Positions 10,462 to 23,143 are shown, counted from the first letter of the stretch. The stretch is DNA of 64,000 nt from Vibrio artabrorum (GCF_024347295.1 NZ_AP025458.1:1116001-1180000), one strand, 5' to 3'. Made by a program: numbers and translations. Notes: generated by a model from the sequence alone, not told the origin.

Positions 10462-10490
10462 TTGAAAAAGGATGCCAGCTTAGTTAGTGT
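10462..10490 (+). promoter_or_regulatory. Candidate his operon promoter
   Basis: TTGAAA (10462-10467) and TAGTGT (10485-10490) with a 17-bp spacer lie about 40 bp before the leader peptide. This is the expected place for the promoter; the match is moderate. Confidence 0.4.
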
Positions 10491-10527
10491 GGATACAACA
10501 AAGTAAAGAACCTAAGAGTTAATAAGT

Positions 10528-10575
10528 ATGCGTAAGTTAGTCATGAACATTCATCACCATCATCACCCTATCTAG
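10528..10575 (+). CDS. hisL: his operon leader peptide
   Basis: A 15-codon frame reading MRKLVMNIHHHHHPI, with five consecutive histidine codons, followed by TAG. It lies upstream of hisG and before a set of alternative hairpins ending in a terminator. When charged tRNA-His is scarce, the ribosome stalls at the His run and transcription continues into hisG. The run of CAT/CAC codons is natural regulatory sequence and not a cloning tag. Confidence 0.95.
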   Translation: MRKLVMNIHHHHHPI

Positions 10576-10599
10576 TCTTTCGGGGAGATTTACGTATAC

Positions 10600-10621
10600 C
10601 CGGGAGCCAGAATTCTCCCGG
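10600..10621 (+). promoter_or_regulatory. Upstream hairpin of the his attenuator
   Basis: Perfect stem CCGGGAG (10600-10606) / CTCCCGG (10615-10621) between hisL and the terminator. Its CCCGG arm can also pair with the CCGGG-type sequences of the attenuator, the expected arrangement for mutually exclusive RNA structures. Confidence 0.7.
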
Positions 10622-10647
10622 TGGTTAAGTCAAAAGAATTTAGATTT

Positions 10648-10686
10648 AAACCCTCGGGATGACACAGTCTTCCGGGGGTTTTTTAG
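10648..10686 (+). terminator. his operon attenuator (terminator)
   Basis: AAACCCTCGG (10648-10657) pairs with CCGGGGGTTT (10672-10681, one G-U pair) and is followed by a T-run. It lies between the leader peptide and hisG, so it is the transcription attenuator. Confidence 0.88.
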
Positions 10687-10740
10687 TTTTATAGCTTATA
10701 AATAATCAATAAATTCAAATATTTGCACAGGGAAACAGCA

Positions 10741-11637
10741 ATGCAGACACAACGCCTCAGAATCGCAATTCAAAAAAAAGGTCGCTTAAGTAAAGAGTGT
10801 CAAGACTTACTTAAAAAGTGTGGTGTTAAATTTAACATCTTGGGTGAGCGGTTGGTGGTTCACTCACTAAATATGCCAATCGACCTATTATTAGTCCGTG
10901 ATGACGATATTCCAGGTCTGATTATGGACGGTGTAGTTGACCTTGGCTTCATCGGTGAAAATGAGCTAGAAGAAGTTCGTCTAGATCGTGTTGCTCTAAA
11001 AGAGCCTTCAGAGTTTCGCACACTACGTCGCTTAGACTTCGGTGGCTGTCGCCTTTCTATTGCAATCAATAAAGATGAAGAATACAACGGCCCTCAAGAT
11101 CTTGCAGGCAAACGTATTGCGACAACGTACCCACAACTACTTAAAGCTTACATGGACGAGCAGGGTGTTGAATTCAGCACTTGTATGTTAACAGGCTCGG
11201 TTGAAGTTGCTCCTCGTGCAGGTCTAGCAGACGCGATCGCAGATTTGGTTTCTACCGGTGCAACGCTCGAAGCAAACGGCCTAAAAGAAGCAGAAGCTAT
11301 CTTCCAATCGAAAGCAACACTGATTCAACGTGTTGGTGAGTTCGACGCAGACAAAACGGCATTGATTGAAAAGCTACTGACTCGTATGCAGGGTGTTCAA
11401 CAAGCGAAAGAGTCGAAGTACATTATGCTTCACGCGCCAACCTCTCAGCTAGAAAAAATCAAAGCGTTATTGCCTGGAGCCGAAGACCCTACTGTGCTTC
11501 CATTATCGACGGATAAAGACAAAGTGGCCGTTCACCTAGTAAGTACTGAGAATTTGTTCTGGGAAACGATGGAACAGCTCAAAGAGTTGGGTGCAAGCTC
11601 GATTCTAGTATTACCAATCGAAAAAATGATGGGGTAG
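10741..11637 (+). CDS. hisG: ATP phosphoribosyltransferase
   Basis: First, feedback-inhibited step of histidine synthesis: ATP plus PRPP to phosphoribosyl-ATP. The 298-residue long-form (HisG-L) enzyme starts [16 protein letters not shown] as in E. coli, contains the conserved LGFIGENEL and ATTYPQLL segments and the phosphate-binding stretch around [12 protein letters not shown] (about 178-189), and has the C-terminal ACT-like histidine-binding regulatory domain. ATG 10741 follows AGGGAAACAGCA; an in-frame TTG at 10723 is too far upstream. hisD starts 5 bp beyond its stop codon. Confidence 0.98.
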   Translation: MQTQRLRIAIQKKGRLSKECQDLLKKCGVKFNILGERLVVHSLNMPIDLLLVRDDDIPGLIMDGVVDLGFIGENELEEVRLDRVALKEPSEFRTLRRLDFGGCRLSIAINKDEEYNGPQDLAGKRIATTYPQLLKAYMDEQGVEFSTCMLTGSVEVAPRAGLADAIADLVSTGATLEANGLKEAEAIFQSKATLIQRVGEFDADKTALIEKLLTRMQGVQQAKESKYIMLHAPTSQLEKIKALLPGAEDPTVLPLSTDKDKVAVHLVSTENLFWETMEQLKELGASSILVLPIEKMMG

Positions 11638-11642
11638 TGACA

Positions 11643-12938
11643 ATGAGAACTGTTGTTTGGCAATCTTTAAGTGAATCTCAGCAAGACTCAGTATTAGAGC
11701 GTCCAGCTATTACTGAAGGCGCAAACATCACCGCGACTGTTTCTGATGTTATTGCAAAAGTACGAAATGAAGGCGATGCCGCACTCAAAGAACTGACTGC
11801 AAAATTTGATGGCGTGACCCCTAAAAATATTCGAGTGACTTCGGGTGAGATTGAAGAGGCGTGTACTCGCCTCACTCCGGAAATGAAGCAAGCGTTAGAG
11901 CAAGCTTATAGCAATATTGCCAAGTTTCACGAAGCTCAGAAGCCTCAGCCAATTAAGGTTGAAACGCAACCTGGCGTTTTGTGTGAGCAGGTAACGCGCG
12001 CGATTAATACGGTTGGTCTTTATATTCCAGGTGGTAGTGCGCCACTTCCGTCAACGGTTCTTATGTTGGGTGTACCTGCTCAGATCGCAGGTTGTCGTAA
12101 GGTTGTCTTGTGTTCGCCTCCGCCTATTGCCGATGAAATTTTGTATGTTGCTAAACTGTGCAACATCGACGAGGTTTACAATGTCGGTGGTGCTCAAGCG
12201 GTGGCCGCAATGGCTTACGGTACTGACAGTGTTGCGAAGGTTGATAAGATTTTCGGCCCGGGTAATGCGTACGTGACTGAAGCGAAGCGCCAAGTGAGCA
12301 ATGACTTCCGTGGTGCTGCGATTGATATGCCTGCAGGCCCATCAGAAGTCATGGTCATTGCAGATGAAACGGCAGACGCAGATTTCATCGCGGCAGACTT
12401 ATTAAGCCAAGCTGAGCACGGCCCTGACTCACAAGTGGTATTGGTCACACCGTCGCCAATTGTGGCAGACCAAGTAACCGAAGCGGTGCAGAAACAACTG
12501 AAAGAGTTGTCTCGTGCTAACATCGCTCAGCAAGCATTGGCATCTAGCCTGATTATCATTGCTGAATCCATCACTCAAGCGATCGCAATTTCGAATTTCT
12601 ATGGCCCTGAGCACTTAATTGTTCAAACCAAGAATCCACGTGAATTGTTGCCATTACTGGATAATGCTGGGTCTATCTTCCTCGGTGACTGGTCTCCTGA
12701 ATCTGCCGGTGATTATGCATCAGGCACAAACCACGTATTGCCAACTTATGGTTACACCAAAACGTATTCGAGCCTAGGGTTAGCAGATTTTTCAAAGCGT
12801 ATGACAGTACAAGAGCTCACAGCCGAGGGCTTGAAAGGCTTAGCACCAACAGTTGTGACGATGGCGGAAGCTGAGGGGTTGGATGCGCATAAGCGTGCTG
12901 TGACTATCCGAGTTGAAAAGTTAAATAAAGCGAAGTAG
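11643..12938 (+). CDS. hisD: Histidinol dehydrogenase
   Basis: Catalyses the last two steps of the pathway, oxidising L-histidinol to histidine with two NAD+. The 431-residue protein shows the family stretches [22 protein letters not shown] and [14 protein letters not shown] (each under 20 in the key part), the zinc-site region [12 protein letters not shown], and GPEHL. I prefer ATG 11643, which has GGGG 8 bp upstream, over a GTG at 11637 that overlaps the hisG stop codon. Either start keeps the genes translationally linked. Confidence 0.97.
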   Translation: MRTVVWQSLSESQQDSVLERPAITEGANITATVSDVIAKVRNEGDAALKELTAKFDGVTPKNIRVTSGEIEEACTRLTPEMKQALEQAYSNIAKFHEAQKPQPIKVETQPGVLCEQVTRAINTVGLYIPGGSAPLPSTVLMLGVPAQIAGCRKVVLCSPPPIADEILYVAKLCNIDEVYNVGGAQAVAAMAYGTDSVAKVDKIFGPGNAYVTEAKRQVSNDFRGAAIDMPAGPSEVMVIADETADADFIAADLLSQAEHGPDSQVVLVTPSPIVADQVTEAVQKQLKELSRANIAQQALASSLIIIAESITQAIAISNFYGPEHLIVQTKNPRELLPLLDNAGSIFLGDWSPESAGDYASGTNHVLPTYGYTKTYSSLGLADFSKRMTVQELTAEGLKGLAPTVVTMAEAEGLDAHKRAVTIRVEKLNKAK

Positions 12939-13988
<1,050 letters not shown>

Positions 13989-14117
13989 CGAAAGGCTTAC
14001 CAGTCATAACATTTGCCAGTTTGATTTGATTTATCGGGCTGGCAAGTGAAACCAATATTTCGGGTTAGCGTTTGATTTTAGCTAGGCCACCAGATTTAAA
14101 ATTAAAAGGAAGTTCAA
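13989..14117 (+). other. hisC-hisB spacer with a hairpin
   Basis: This 129-bp gap contains an inverted repeat TTGCCAG (14013-14019) / CTGGCAA (14039-14045) with no T-run after it. In enterobacteria hisC and hisB overlap or abut, so the gap may hold an internal promoter or an mRNA processing site. Confidence 0.5.
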
Positions 14118-15206
14118 GTGAGTAAACAACAGAAAATACTTTTTATAGACCGCGACGGCACTTTAATTGTTGAGCCGCCAGTTGACTTTCAAGTAGACCG
14201 TTTAGACAAGCTAAAATTCGAACCGCTTGTGATTCCTAGCCTACTGGCGTTGCAAGATGCTGGATACCGCTTAGTGATGGTCACTAACCAAGATGGCCTA
14301 GGTACCGATAGCTACCCACAAGAAGATTTCGATGCGCCACACAATATGATGATGGAGTTCTTCGAATCTCAAGGCGTTAAGTTTGATGACGTGCTTATTT
14401 GCCCTCACTTTGACGAAGACAACTGCTCTTGCCGCAAGCCTAAATTAGGTATGGTTAAAGAGTATCTACAGGGCGGTAAAGTTGATTTTCAACATTCGGT
14501 TGTGATCGGTGATCGAATGACGGATCTACAGCTTGCTGAGAATATGGCGATCCGTGGGATTCAATATGGCCCGGACGCGGCAACCGAAGGTACACTTAAC
14601 TGGCCACAAATCGTTAAAGATCTGACGGTTAACGCGCGTGTTGCTGAAGTGGTTCGAACAACGAAAGAAACGGATATCAAGGTTGCAGTCAACCTTGATG
14701 AAACCGGGGGAAACAAGATCGACACGGGTATGGGGTTCTTCGACCACATGCTTGATCAAATCGCGACACACGGTGGTTTCCAAATGAACCTGACTGTGAA
14801 GGGCGACTTGCACATCGATGATCACCACACAGTAGAAGATACTGCTCTGGCTTTAGGCCAAGCATTGAAAGATGCACTGGGTGACAAACGTGGCATTGGC
14901 CGTTTCGGTTTCAGCTTGCCAATGGATGAGTGCTTAGCTCAGTGTGCGCTAGACCTCTCTGGTCGCCCATACTTGAAATTCGATGCTAAGTTCAGCCGCG
15001 AGCAAGTGGGTGATCTTTCAACTGAGATGGTGGTGCACTTCTTCCGTTCTCTAACCGATACATTGGCTTGTACGTTACACCTGTCTTCTGATGGCAATAA
15101 TGATCACCACATCATTGAGAGCCTGTTTAAAGCATTTGGTCGAACACTTCGTCAAGCAATCAAAGTTGAAGGTAACGAGTTACCAAGCAGCAAAGGCGTT
15201 CTGTAA
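14118..15206 (+). CDS. hisB: Bifunctional histidinol-phosphatase / imidazoleglycerol-phosphate dehydratase
   Basis: Two-domain fusion of 362 residues. The N-terminal HAD phosphatase (steps 8) has FIDRDGTLI at 8-16 and the zinc-binding cysteines in [15 protein letters not shown]. The C-terminal IGP dehydratase (step 6), from about residue 175, has the metal-binding [17 protein letters not shown] and a second [17 protein letters not shown] motif. The start is GTG 14118, placed by AAAAGGAAGTTCAA and matching the enterobacterial N-terminus. This fusion is typical of gammaproteobacteria. Confidence 0.97.
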   Translation: MSKQQKILFIDRDGTLIVEPPVDFQVDRLDKLKFEPLVIPSLLALQDAGYRLVMVTNQDGLGTDSYPQEDFDAPHNMMMEFFESQGVKFDDVLICPHFDEDNCSCRKPKLGMVKEYLQGGKVDFQHSVVIGDRMTDLQLAENMAIRGIQYGPDAATEGTLNWPQIVKDLTVNARVAEVVRTTKETDIKVAVNLDETGGNKIDTGMGFFDHMLDQIATHGGFQMNLTVKGDLHIDDHHTVEDTALALGQALKDALGDKRGIGRFGFSLPMDECLAQCALDLSGRPYLKFDAKFSREQVGDLSTEMVVHFFRSLTDTLACTLHLSSDGNNDHHIIESLFKAFGRTLRQAIKVEGNELPSSKGVL

Positions 15207-15215
15207 GGGATCGGT

Positions 15216-15830
15216 ATGAAAGAGCAAAAAGTCGTTATTATTGATACGGGTTGTGCCAACGTTTCATCGGTGAAGTTTGCGATTGAACGCCTGGGCTATG
15301 CAGTTGAAATTTCAAAAGAACCACAAGTGGTGCTTGCTGCCGACAAGCTGTTCCTACCCGGTGTAGGTACTGCAAGTGAAGCGATGAAAAACCTGCAAGA
15401 GCGTGATCTTGTTAGCCTTGTGAAGCAAGTAGAGAAGCCTCTGCTTGGTATCTGTTTAGGTATGCAGTTGTTAGGCAAGCTGTCTCAAGAGAAAGGACAA
15501 AAGGCTGACGAGTTAGTGGAATGTTTAGGCTTGTGTGAGGGGGAGGTTCGTTTACTTGAAACCGGTGATTTGCCACTACCACACATGGGTTGGAACACCG
15601 TAACCGCAACACCGAATCACCCTCTATTTAAAGATATTGAAGAAGGTGAGTACTTCTACTTCGTTCATAGCTTCGCAATGCCCGTGGGTGACTACACCAT
15701 CGCACAATGTGATTACGGCAACCCGTTCACAGCAGCAGTGCAAAGTGGTAACTATTACGGTGTTCAGTTCCACCCAGAGCGCTCTTCGAAAGCTGGCTCT
15801 AAGCTGATTCAGAACTTCTTGGAATTGTAA
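15216..15830 (+). CDS. hisH: Imidazole glycerol phosphate synthase, glutaminase subunit
   Basis: Class-I glutamine amidotransferase that supplies ammonia to HisF. The 204-residue protein has the catalytic nucleophile in [10 protein letters not shown] (Cys about residue 79) and the His-Glu pair in [11 protein letters not shown] near residue 185. The ATG follows AAGGGATCGGT 9 bp after hisB. Confidence 0.97.
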   Translation: MKEQKVVIIDTGCANVSSVKFAIERLGYAVEISKEPQVVLAADKLFLPGVGTASEAMKNLQERDLVSLVKQVEKPLLGICLGMQLLGKLSQEKGQKADELVECLGLCEGEVRLLETGDLPLPHMGWNTVTATPNHPLFKDIEEGEYFYFVHSFAMPVGDYTIAQCDYGNPFTAAVQSGNYYGVQFHPERSSKAGSKLIQNFLEL

Positions 15831-15873
15831 TAAGGATTAGGCGGCGATCTCGCTGCCATGATAAGGAATGTAA

Positions 15874-17362
<1,489 letters not shown>

Positions 17363-17366
<4 letters not shown>

Positions 17367-18013
17367 GTTTTGAACCCGTAAACTTATCAAAAACAGAAGT
17401 AGGCGCATTGTCAGAGCGTATTGATTGGGAAAAAGTAGAGGGTTTAGTGCCAGCTATTGTTCAAGATTACCAATCGAGCCAAGTGTTAATGATGGGATAC
17501 ATGAACCCAGCAGCACTTGAGAAAACAGGCGAAACTGGGCAAGTGACGTTTTTCTCTCGCACCAAAGAACGTCTTTGGACCAAAGGTGAAACGTCGGGAA
17601 ACGTATTGCAATTGCAAAACATTGCTTTGGACTGTGACAATGATACCTTGTTGGTTAAGGTTAATCCCATTGGCCCAACGTGCCACACAGGTACCACAAC
17701 GTGCTGGGATGGAGATAAGCAAGAAGAAACACAGATGGTGTGGCTTCATCAGCTTGAGCAGCTATTGGCTGCCCGCAAGGACGCAGACCCTGAGTCTTCT
17801 TATACTGCCAGTCTATATGCCCGTGGCACCAAACGTATTTCGCAAAAAGTGGGTGAAGAAGGCGTTGAAGTCGCGCTTGCGGCGACGTCGGGCGATAAGG
17901 CGGAGTTAGTGTGTGAATCAGCAGATTTGATTTACCACTTGATGGTTCTTCTTCAAGACCAAGGCTTATCGATGAACGACGTGGTGAACAAATTAAAAGA
18001 GCGCCATAAGTAA
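17363..18013 (+). CDS. hisI: Phosphoribosyl-AMP cyclohydrolase / phosphoribosyl-ATP pyrophosphatase
   Basis: HisIE fusion, steps 2 and 3. The N-terminal cyclohydrolase domain (about 1-115) has the zinc ligands in [12 protein letters not shown] and [12 protein letters not shown]. The C-terminal MazG-like pyrophosphatase domain (about 125-216) has [13 protein letters not shown]. The 216-residue length is slightly longer than in E. coli. It overlaps hisF by 4 bp and ends the operon; a strong terminator follows. Confidence 0.97.
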
Positions 18014-18052
18014 GCTCTCTTTGGGTTAATCGAACCACGAAAAAGAGAGATA

Positions 18053-18089
18053 AAAGCTCCGTAAATAACCATGTTTACGGGGCTTTTTT
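18053..18089 (+). terminator. Terminator of the his operon
   Basis: 13-bp stem (18053-18065 with 18074-18086, one G-U pair) followed by TTTTTT. Confidence 0.9.
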
Positions 18090-18128
18090 AGCGTTCCATC
18101 CTGAGTGTATTTCTTCACCTTTCGGCCT

Positions 18129-18169
18129 CGTCATTGCGAGGATTCTAAGCGACATCAGGAATCTCTTCT
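18129..18169. repeat. Possible dispersed intergenic repeat fragment
   Basis: The stretch begins CGTCATTGCGAGGATTC and continues with AAGCGAC and GGAATCTCTTCT. It resembles the widespread CGTCATTGCGAGG...AAGCGAC...GCAATCTC intergenic repeats seen in many bacteria, in a degraded form. Only one copy is visible here, so the assignment depends on memory of other genomes. Confidence 0.4.
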
Positions 18170-18196
18170 CTTAATCAGACTTCCTAGTCGTACGAG

Positions 18197-18709
18197 TTAC
18201 CCGCAGCACTTCTTATACTTCTTTCTACTACCACAGATGCATGGGTCATTACGGCCGATCTTGAAGCTTTCAACCGTTTGGTTTAAGCGAATATCGATTT
18301 CTGGTTGCGTAGTTTCTTCTTGCTCTGGGAACTCACCGTCGATATAGAACCATAGGCCGTTTTCACGAATGAAACGAGAGCGCTCTTGCATGCAGTATTG
18401 TGCGCCGTCTTCATTGAAGTAAGCTTTAAATTCAACAAAGCCTTCGTCTTGGTGCGAGCCTGCCGTAGTATCGATGACCTCTAGGCCAGACCAATCACTG
18501 TCGATCGATTCTGCGATGCCTTCTCTTTGTGCTTCGGCATTGCAGTTAGGGTGATAAGTCGCCACAACATAGTCAACTAAACCCAACACGTGCGCTGAAT
18601 AACGCGAGCGCATTAATTGCTCAGGCGTTTCAACGGCACTGTGGTTAAGGTGCGCTGATTCACAGCACTGTTGGTAAGTATTATTGCTACCGCATGGGCA
18701 TAAAGACAT
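18197..18709 (-). CDS. YchJ-family SEC-C motif protein
   Basis: A 170-residue UPF0225/YchJ-like protein of unknown function. It carries a zinc-binding SEC-C motif at each end: [13 protein letters not shown] near residue 4 and [13 protein letters not shown] at the C-terminus, flanking the YchJ core ([41 protein letters not shown]). ATG 18709 has TAGGAT upstream; a TTG two codons earlier is less likely. SEC-C motifs bind zinc and are found in SecA and stress proteins. Confidence 0.9.
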   Translation of the reverse strand: MSLCPCGSNNTYQQCCESAHLNHSAVETPEQLMRSRYSAHVLGLVDYVVATYHPNCNAEAQREGIAESIDSDWSGLEVIDTTAGSHQDEGFVEFKAYFNEDGAQYCMQERSRFIRENGLWFYIDGEFPEQEETTQPEIDIRLNQTVESFKIGRNDPCICGSRKKYKKCCG

Positions 18710-18826
18710 TGTCAAATCCTATAAAAATGGCCTCGATTAAGAGGCCATAAATGAATGCGTGCAGTGTATCAAGAAACGCTCGCTCACCAAAGATCAGTTT
18801 CTATTGAAGTGATTGAGTGACGCGAA

Positions 18827-20044
18827 CTACTTCAAAGCAGGGGATAAAAGTTCTTGAGACCAAGAGGTCGCTTCGTTATAGGTTTGGCCGAGTTGCTCTT
18901 CGCCTAGTTTGAGCAGTTTACATATGCGAGTTGCTTCATCCCATCGGGCTTGCTCATAAGCAATAATCATCGCTAAGACGGCCCCTAATACCCCTTTTCG
19001 TTGTATCAGAGCCTCTTTTATCTCTTCATCAATCGGTACAGAATCTAACACCTGCTTTAATGGTTGATCGAAGAGTGAATCGAGTAGCGAGAACATACCG
19101 GTTAAAAAGGCTTGCCCTGGCTCAATTTTCACGTTCATCTTTGTGACTAATAGTTCGCATTGACGAGCACGCAGCACCGCTAATCCATAGAGTGAATCGG
19201 GCTTATCTTCTTTTGCTGATGCAATAGCCACAAGAGAAACGAATTTACGTAGCTTTTGTTCGCCAAGGAAAATTAGCGCTTGGCGGAATGAGCGAATCGT
19301 TGTTGCTGATTCACTCGCGGAGTTTACATACGCAAGTAGCTTATAAGACAGAGTGACATCTAGGGTAATTAGACGTTCTACTTCAACGAAGTCGATAGGA
19401 TCTTTAGCGATCTCTTTCAATAGCTGAACGATAGTTAAAAATGCGGGATTCAGCTTTCGAGTTTGAATCATCTCTGGTTTACTAAAAAAATAACCCTGGA
19501 AGTAGGTGAACCCGGCTTGGTTTGCTTCTTGATACTCATCGTAAGTTTCTACTTTTTCTGCCAGAAACTTGATATCTAACCCTTTTAAAGAGTTCATAAA
19601 CATTGAAGCTTTTGCTATTGAGACTAAACGAATGTCAAACTTGATAATTGACACGTAGGGCAAGAAACGTTTCCAAGATTTGCTTGGCACAAAGTCGTCC
19701 AATGCAATGGTGTAGCCTGCATCATAGATGGTCTTTATCGCTTGAAGTAATTCGTCTGTCGGTTCGCAGTCTTCAAGAATCTCAACAACGAGACTATCCT
19801 TGGGGAACAAGGTTGGAACTAAGTTAATCAGGCTTGCATAAGGGAAGTTAACGAACCCAAGCTTATCACCCAACGTATTGTAGTGGGTTGACAAGAAATG
19901 GTCGGAAAGCAGGCGACTAGTAGCGAGCTCAGGCTCTACCTCAGGGAAAGTATTTTTAGGACCATCCCTGAATAGCAACTCGTAACCTATAGTTTTCTTG
20001 CTCGTGTCGAGTATTGGCTGACGTGCTACGTATGAATATTTCAA
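18827..20044 (-). CDS. EAL/HDOD signalling protein (YuxH-like)
   Basis: A 405-residue cytoplasmic protein with an N-terminal EAL domain (about 1-200) and a C-terminal HDOD domain (about 200-395). The EAL signature is ELLFR (22-26) instead of EALLR, and the DDFGTG loop reads DDFVPS. Other EAL positions are kept: NFP, EILED, KFDIRL, AEKVET and FQGYFFSKP. The altered DDF loop makes phosphodiesterase activity on c-di-GMP uncertain, and a binding or scaffold role is possible. HDOD domains occur in regulatory proteins of motility and biofilm. Similar proteins are common in Vibrio. It appears monocistronic. Confidence 0.9.
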   Translation of the reverse strand: MKYSYVARQPILDTSKKTIGYELLFRDGPKNTFPEVEPELATSRLLSDHFLSTHYNTLGDKLGFVNFPYASLINLVPTLFPKDSLVVEILEDCEPTDELLQAIKTIYDAGYTIALDDFVPSKSWKRFLPYVSIIKFDIRLVSIAKASMFMNSLKGLDIKFLAEKVETYDEYQEANQAGFTYFQGYFFSKPEMIQTRKLNPAFLTIVQLLKEIAKDPIDFVEVERLITLDVTLSYKLLAYVNSASESATTIRSFRQALIFLGEQKLRKFVSLVAIASAKEDKPDSLYGLAVLRARQCELLVTKMNVKIEPGQAFLTGMFSLLDSLFDQPLKQVLDSVPIDEEIKEALIQRKGVLGAVLAMIIAYEQARWDEATRICKLLKLGEEQLGQTYNEATSWSQELLSPALK

Positions 20045-20155
20045 CTTAGTACTGTGTTCGGTTTCTTTTTAATAAAGAGATAATATCTAATTTGGTAAAA
20101 ATTACTAGATACAATCCAAGAAAGTCTGACCAATAATAGTAATTAAAGTGAAAGT

Positions 20156-20902
20156 TTAAGAGTGGCGGTGAAAGCTATTGCTAAACTCACGCTTCTGTAG
20201 TTCAAAATTCTCTGGAGTAAACAACAGCACTGAACCCTGCGTATACCAATCACCCAGTACAATGCGGGTTTTATCGTAACCATTCGCATTAAAGATATGG
20301 ATATTTGGACGATGGGTATGGCCGTGGATCATAATATTCACGTGGTGTCGTTCCATGACATTTTCGACTTCTTGTTGTGTCACGTCCATGATGTCGAGAG
20401 ATTTAGTCTGCTTGTCTTCATTAATATCAGACTGAACTTTAGAGACGATTTTCTTTTTGATGAAGAATGGAATTCGATTGAAGACCCATTGTAGCCAAGG
20501 TTGGTGTACTTTCTCACGAAAGGCGAGATATTTTACATCTTCGGTACATAAGGTATCACCATGTAATACCACCGCTTTTTGCCCATAGATATCGATCGTC
20601 GATACTTCGTCTAAGAGCTGAACACCGGTTTGTTTGGCAAATTTTTTACCCACTAAAAAGTCGCGGTTACCCTGAGTGAAATAACAAGGAACTCCGGATT
20701 TGACTAAGTCGATAAAGGCCTGACGAATGGAATTGGCGAACTCACTTTTATCGTCGTCACCAATCCAGAATTCGAACAGATCGCCTAACACGTAGAGTGC
20801 ATCGGCCTCTACCGCTTCGTTTTTCATGAAGGTTAGGAAGCAATCGGTAATATCTTGTCGTGATGGTGCGAGGTGTAGGTCTGATATAAAATATGTTTTC
20901 AT
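20156..20902 (-). CDS. lpxH: UDP-2,3-diacylglucosamine hydrolase
   Basis: Fourth step of lipid A synthesis: forms lipid X and UMP at the inner membrane. The 248-residue calcineurin-like metallophosphoesterase has the Mn ligands Asp8 and His10 (ISDLHLAPS), Asp41 (LGDLFEFW), the GNRDF asparagine near 79, LHGDTLC, and the closing HGHTHRP near 195. It lies downstream of ppiB, opposite to cysS, as in E. coli. A terminator between ppiB and lpxH suggests it has its own promoter or depends on readthrough. Confidence 0.97.
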   Translation of the reverse strand: MKTYFISDLHLAPSRQDITDCFLTFMKNEAVEADALYVLGDLFEFWIGDDDKSEFANSIRQAFIDLVKSGVPCYFTQGNRDFLVGKKFAKQTGVQLLDEVSTIDIYGQKAVVLHGDTLCTEDVKYLAFREKVHQPWLQWVFNRIPFFIKKKIVSKVQSDINEDKQTKSLDIMDVTQQEVENVMERHHVNIMIHGHTHRPNIHIFNANGYDKTRIVLGDWYTQGSVLLFTPENFELQKREFSNSFHRHS

Positions 20903-20908
20903 AGGTCT

Positions 20909-20931
20909 AAAAAAGGGAGCGATTCGCTCCC
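20909..20931 (-). terminator. Terminator between ppiB and lpxH
   Basis: GGGAGCG / CGCTCCC stem with a 3-nt loop and TTTTTT on the minus strand, just before the lpxH start codon. Confidence 0.8.
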
Positions 20932-21036
20932 TGTATCCTGGTTTTATCGGCTGATCAATTATTAATACTAGGGCGTGTTGACCTTTGGCGGTTAAATTTT
21001 GTTCTAGATCAACACATCCTAACCGATAGCAAGTAA

Positions 21037-21531
21037 TTAAGCTTCGATTGTTGTACCCGTGATGATCACTTCTTCTAGAGGTACGTCTTGGTGCATACCC
21101 ATAGAACCAGTGCTAACACCTTTAATCTTGTTCACGATGTCCATGCCTTCAACCACTTCAGCGAATACACAGTAGCCCCAACCGTCTAGGCTTTCGCTAC
21201 GGAAGTTTAGGAAAGAGTTGTCGTTAACGTTGATGAAGAACTGAGAGCTCGCTGAATGCGGTTCCATAGTACGAGCCATTGCTAGCGTACCAACTTTGTT
21301 CGCAAGACCGTTGTTTGCTTCATTTTTGATTGTTGCACGAGTCGTTTTTTCTTTCAGGCCAGAAGTCATGCCGCCGCCTTGAATCATGAAACCATCGATA
21401 ACACGGTGGAATAGTGTGTTGTCGTAGAAACCGTCACGGCAATACTGTAGAAAGTTTGCGCTTGTTTCTGGTGCTTTTTCTTCGTTAAGTTGAACTTTGA
21501 TATCACCAAAATTTGTGTGAAGGATGATCAT
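21037..21531 (-). CDS. ppiB: Cytoplasmic peptidyl-prolyl cis-trans isomerase B
   Basis: Cyclophilin that speeds proline isomerisation during folding. The 164-residue protein is the full family length and has [14 protein letters not shown] (about 41-54), the active-site arginine in that segment, the ASSQFFIN motif near 95, and [12 protein letters not shown]. There is no signal peptide, so it is the cytoplasmic form. It is divergent from cysS across 191 bp. Confidence 0.96.
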   Translation of the reverse strand: MIILHTNFGDIKVQLNEEKAPETSANFLQYCRDGFYDNTLFHRVIDGFMIQGGGMTSGLKEKTTRATIKNEANNGLANKVGTLAMARTMEPHSASSQFFINVNDNSFLNFRSESLDGWGYCVFAEVVEGMDIVNKIKGVSTGSMGMHQDVPLEEVIITGTTIEA

Positions 21532-21722
21532 GATTGTTACCTTACTGTCTTTTTAATATGAAGTTCGAATTCTAGCGCATGTTGGCGGACTTTCAAATCA
21601 TCAAATCATCTACTTAACTCGGTTGTTTGAGGGAATTCCGGCTTTGGGGGATTACCTAATAACGTATGAATTGTTATACTTACCCTCTTATTTTGATTAA
21701 TACACAAATATAGATAGAGATC

Positions 21723-23108
21723 ATGCTAAAAATTTATAACACACTCACAAGGCAGAAAGAGGAATTCAAACCAATTACAGCTGGCAAAGTCGGCATGTAT
21801 GTCTGTGGGGTAACCATCTACGATCTCTGTCATATTGGTCATGGCCGAACGTTTGTTTCTTTTGATGTTGTGACTCGTTACCTTCGTTATCTTGGTTACG
21901 ATTTGAACTTCGTTCGCAACATCACAGATATCGATGACAAGATCATCAAGCGTGCCAACGAAAACGGTGAGTCTTGTGAATCTCTGACTGAGCGTCTGAT
22001 CGGTGAAATGCACGCTGACTTCGATGCGTTGAACATGAAGCGTCCAGACGTTGAGCCTCGTGCAACGGAATTCATCACGGAAATCATTGAGCTTGTTGAA
22101 AAGCTGATTGAGCGTGATTTTGCTTATGTAGCAAGCAACGGCGATGTGATGTTCGAAGTGAAGAAGTTTGATGAATACGGCAAGCTTTCAAAGCAAGACT
22201 TAGAGCAACTGCAAGCAGGCGCTCGTGTTGATGTTGATTCTGCAAAACGTAGCCCGTTAGATTTTGTTCTTTGGAAGATGTCTAAGCCAGGTGAGCCAAC
22301 ATGGGAATCACCATGGGGTCCAGGTCGTCCAGGTTGGCACATCGAATGTTCAGCAATGAACTCGTCTATTCTTGGTAATCACTTCGATATCCACGGTGGT
22401 GGTTCAGATCTACAGTTCCCGCACCACGAGAACGAAATCGCACAATCTTGCTGCGCGCACGGCACTCAGTATGTAAATACTTGGATGCACAGTGGCATGG
22501 TGATGGTCGACAAAGAGAAAATGTCTAAATCACTGGGTAATTTCTTCACTATTCGTGACGTGCTAGCACATTACGATGCTGAAACAGTACGTTACTTCCT
22601 AATGTCTGGCCACTACCGTAGTCAATTGAACTACAGCGAAGACAATTTAAATCAAGCGCGTGCATCGTTAGAGCGTCTGTACACATCACTTCGAGGCCTA
22701 GATCGAACAGCGGCTCCCGCTGGTGGTCAAGAATATGTAACTCGATTCTCTATGGCAATGAACGACGATTTCAATACACCTGAAGCGTATTCTGTGTTGT
22801 TTGAAATGGCACGTGAAATCAACCGTATCAAGACAGAGAGCATCGAAAAAGCGAGTGCTCTCGGTGCATTGATGCGTGAACTTGCCGACATCATTGGTAT
22901 TCTTCATCAAGATCCAGAAGCTTTCCTTAAAGGTGATGCTGCGGGTAACGACAGCGAAGTAGCAGAAATTGAAGGCCTTATTAAACTACGTAATGATTCA
23001 CGTGCCTCTAAAGACTGGGCTAATGCTGATCTTGCTCGTGACAAGTTAAATGAGTTGGGTATTGTTCTGGAAGATGGTCCAGAAGGTACGACTTGGCGTC
23101 GTAAGTAA
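21723..23108 (+). CDS. cysS: Cysteinyl-tRNA synthetase
   Basis: Charges tRNA-Cys. The 461-residue class I synthetase has the HIGH motif at 37-40, KMSKS at 266-270, and the zinc/cysteine-discriminating ligands Cys28, Cys209, His234 and Glu238. The length equals E. coli CysS. The start ATG follows ATAGAGATC. It is divergent from ppiB and ends with its own terminator. Confidence 0.98.
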   Translation: MLKIYNTLTRQKEEFKPITAGKVGMYVCGVTIYDLCHIGHGRTFVSFDVVTRYLRYLGYDLNFVRNITDIDDKIIKRANENGESCESLTERLIGEMHADFDALNMKRPDVEPRATEFITEIIELVEKLIERDFAYVASNGDVMFEVKKFDEYGKLSKQDLEQLQAGARVDVDSAKRSPLDFVLWKMSKPGEPTWESPWGPGRPGWHIECSAMNSSILGNHFDIHGGGSDLQFPHHENEIAQSCCAHGTQYVNTWMHSGMVMVDKEKMSKSLGNFFTIRDVLAHYDAETVRYFLMSGHYRSQLNYSEDNLNQARASLERLYTSLRGLDRTAAPAGGQEYVTRFSMAMNDDFNTPEAYSVLFEMAREINRIKTESIEKASALGALMRELADIIGILHQDPEAFLKGDAAGNDSEVAEIEGLIKLRNDSRASKDWANADLARDKLNELGIVLEDGPEGTTWRRK

Positions 23109-23118
23109 ATCTTATAAG

Positions 23119-23143
23119 AAGGGCTGATTTTCAGCCCTTTTTT
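23119..23143 (+). terminator. Terminator after cysS
   Basis: AAGGGCTGA / TCAGCCCTT stem with a 3-nt loop and a T-run. Confidence 0.9.

Noticed and set aside
10552..10566. Run of CAT/CAC codons that looks like an engineered His tag
   Set aside because: It sits in the 15-codon hisL leader directly before the attenuator and hisG, so it is natural.
17661..18038. 125-codon minus-strand frame opposite hisI
   Set aside because: It is a shadow of hisIE with no ribosome binding site or recognisable motif; the plus strand has clear HisI and HisE domains.
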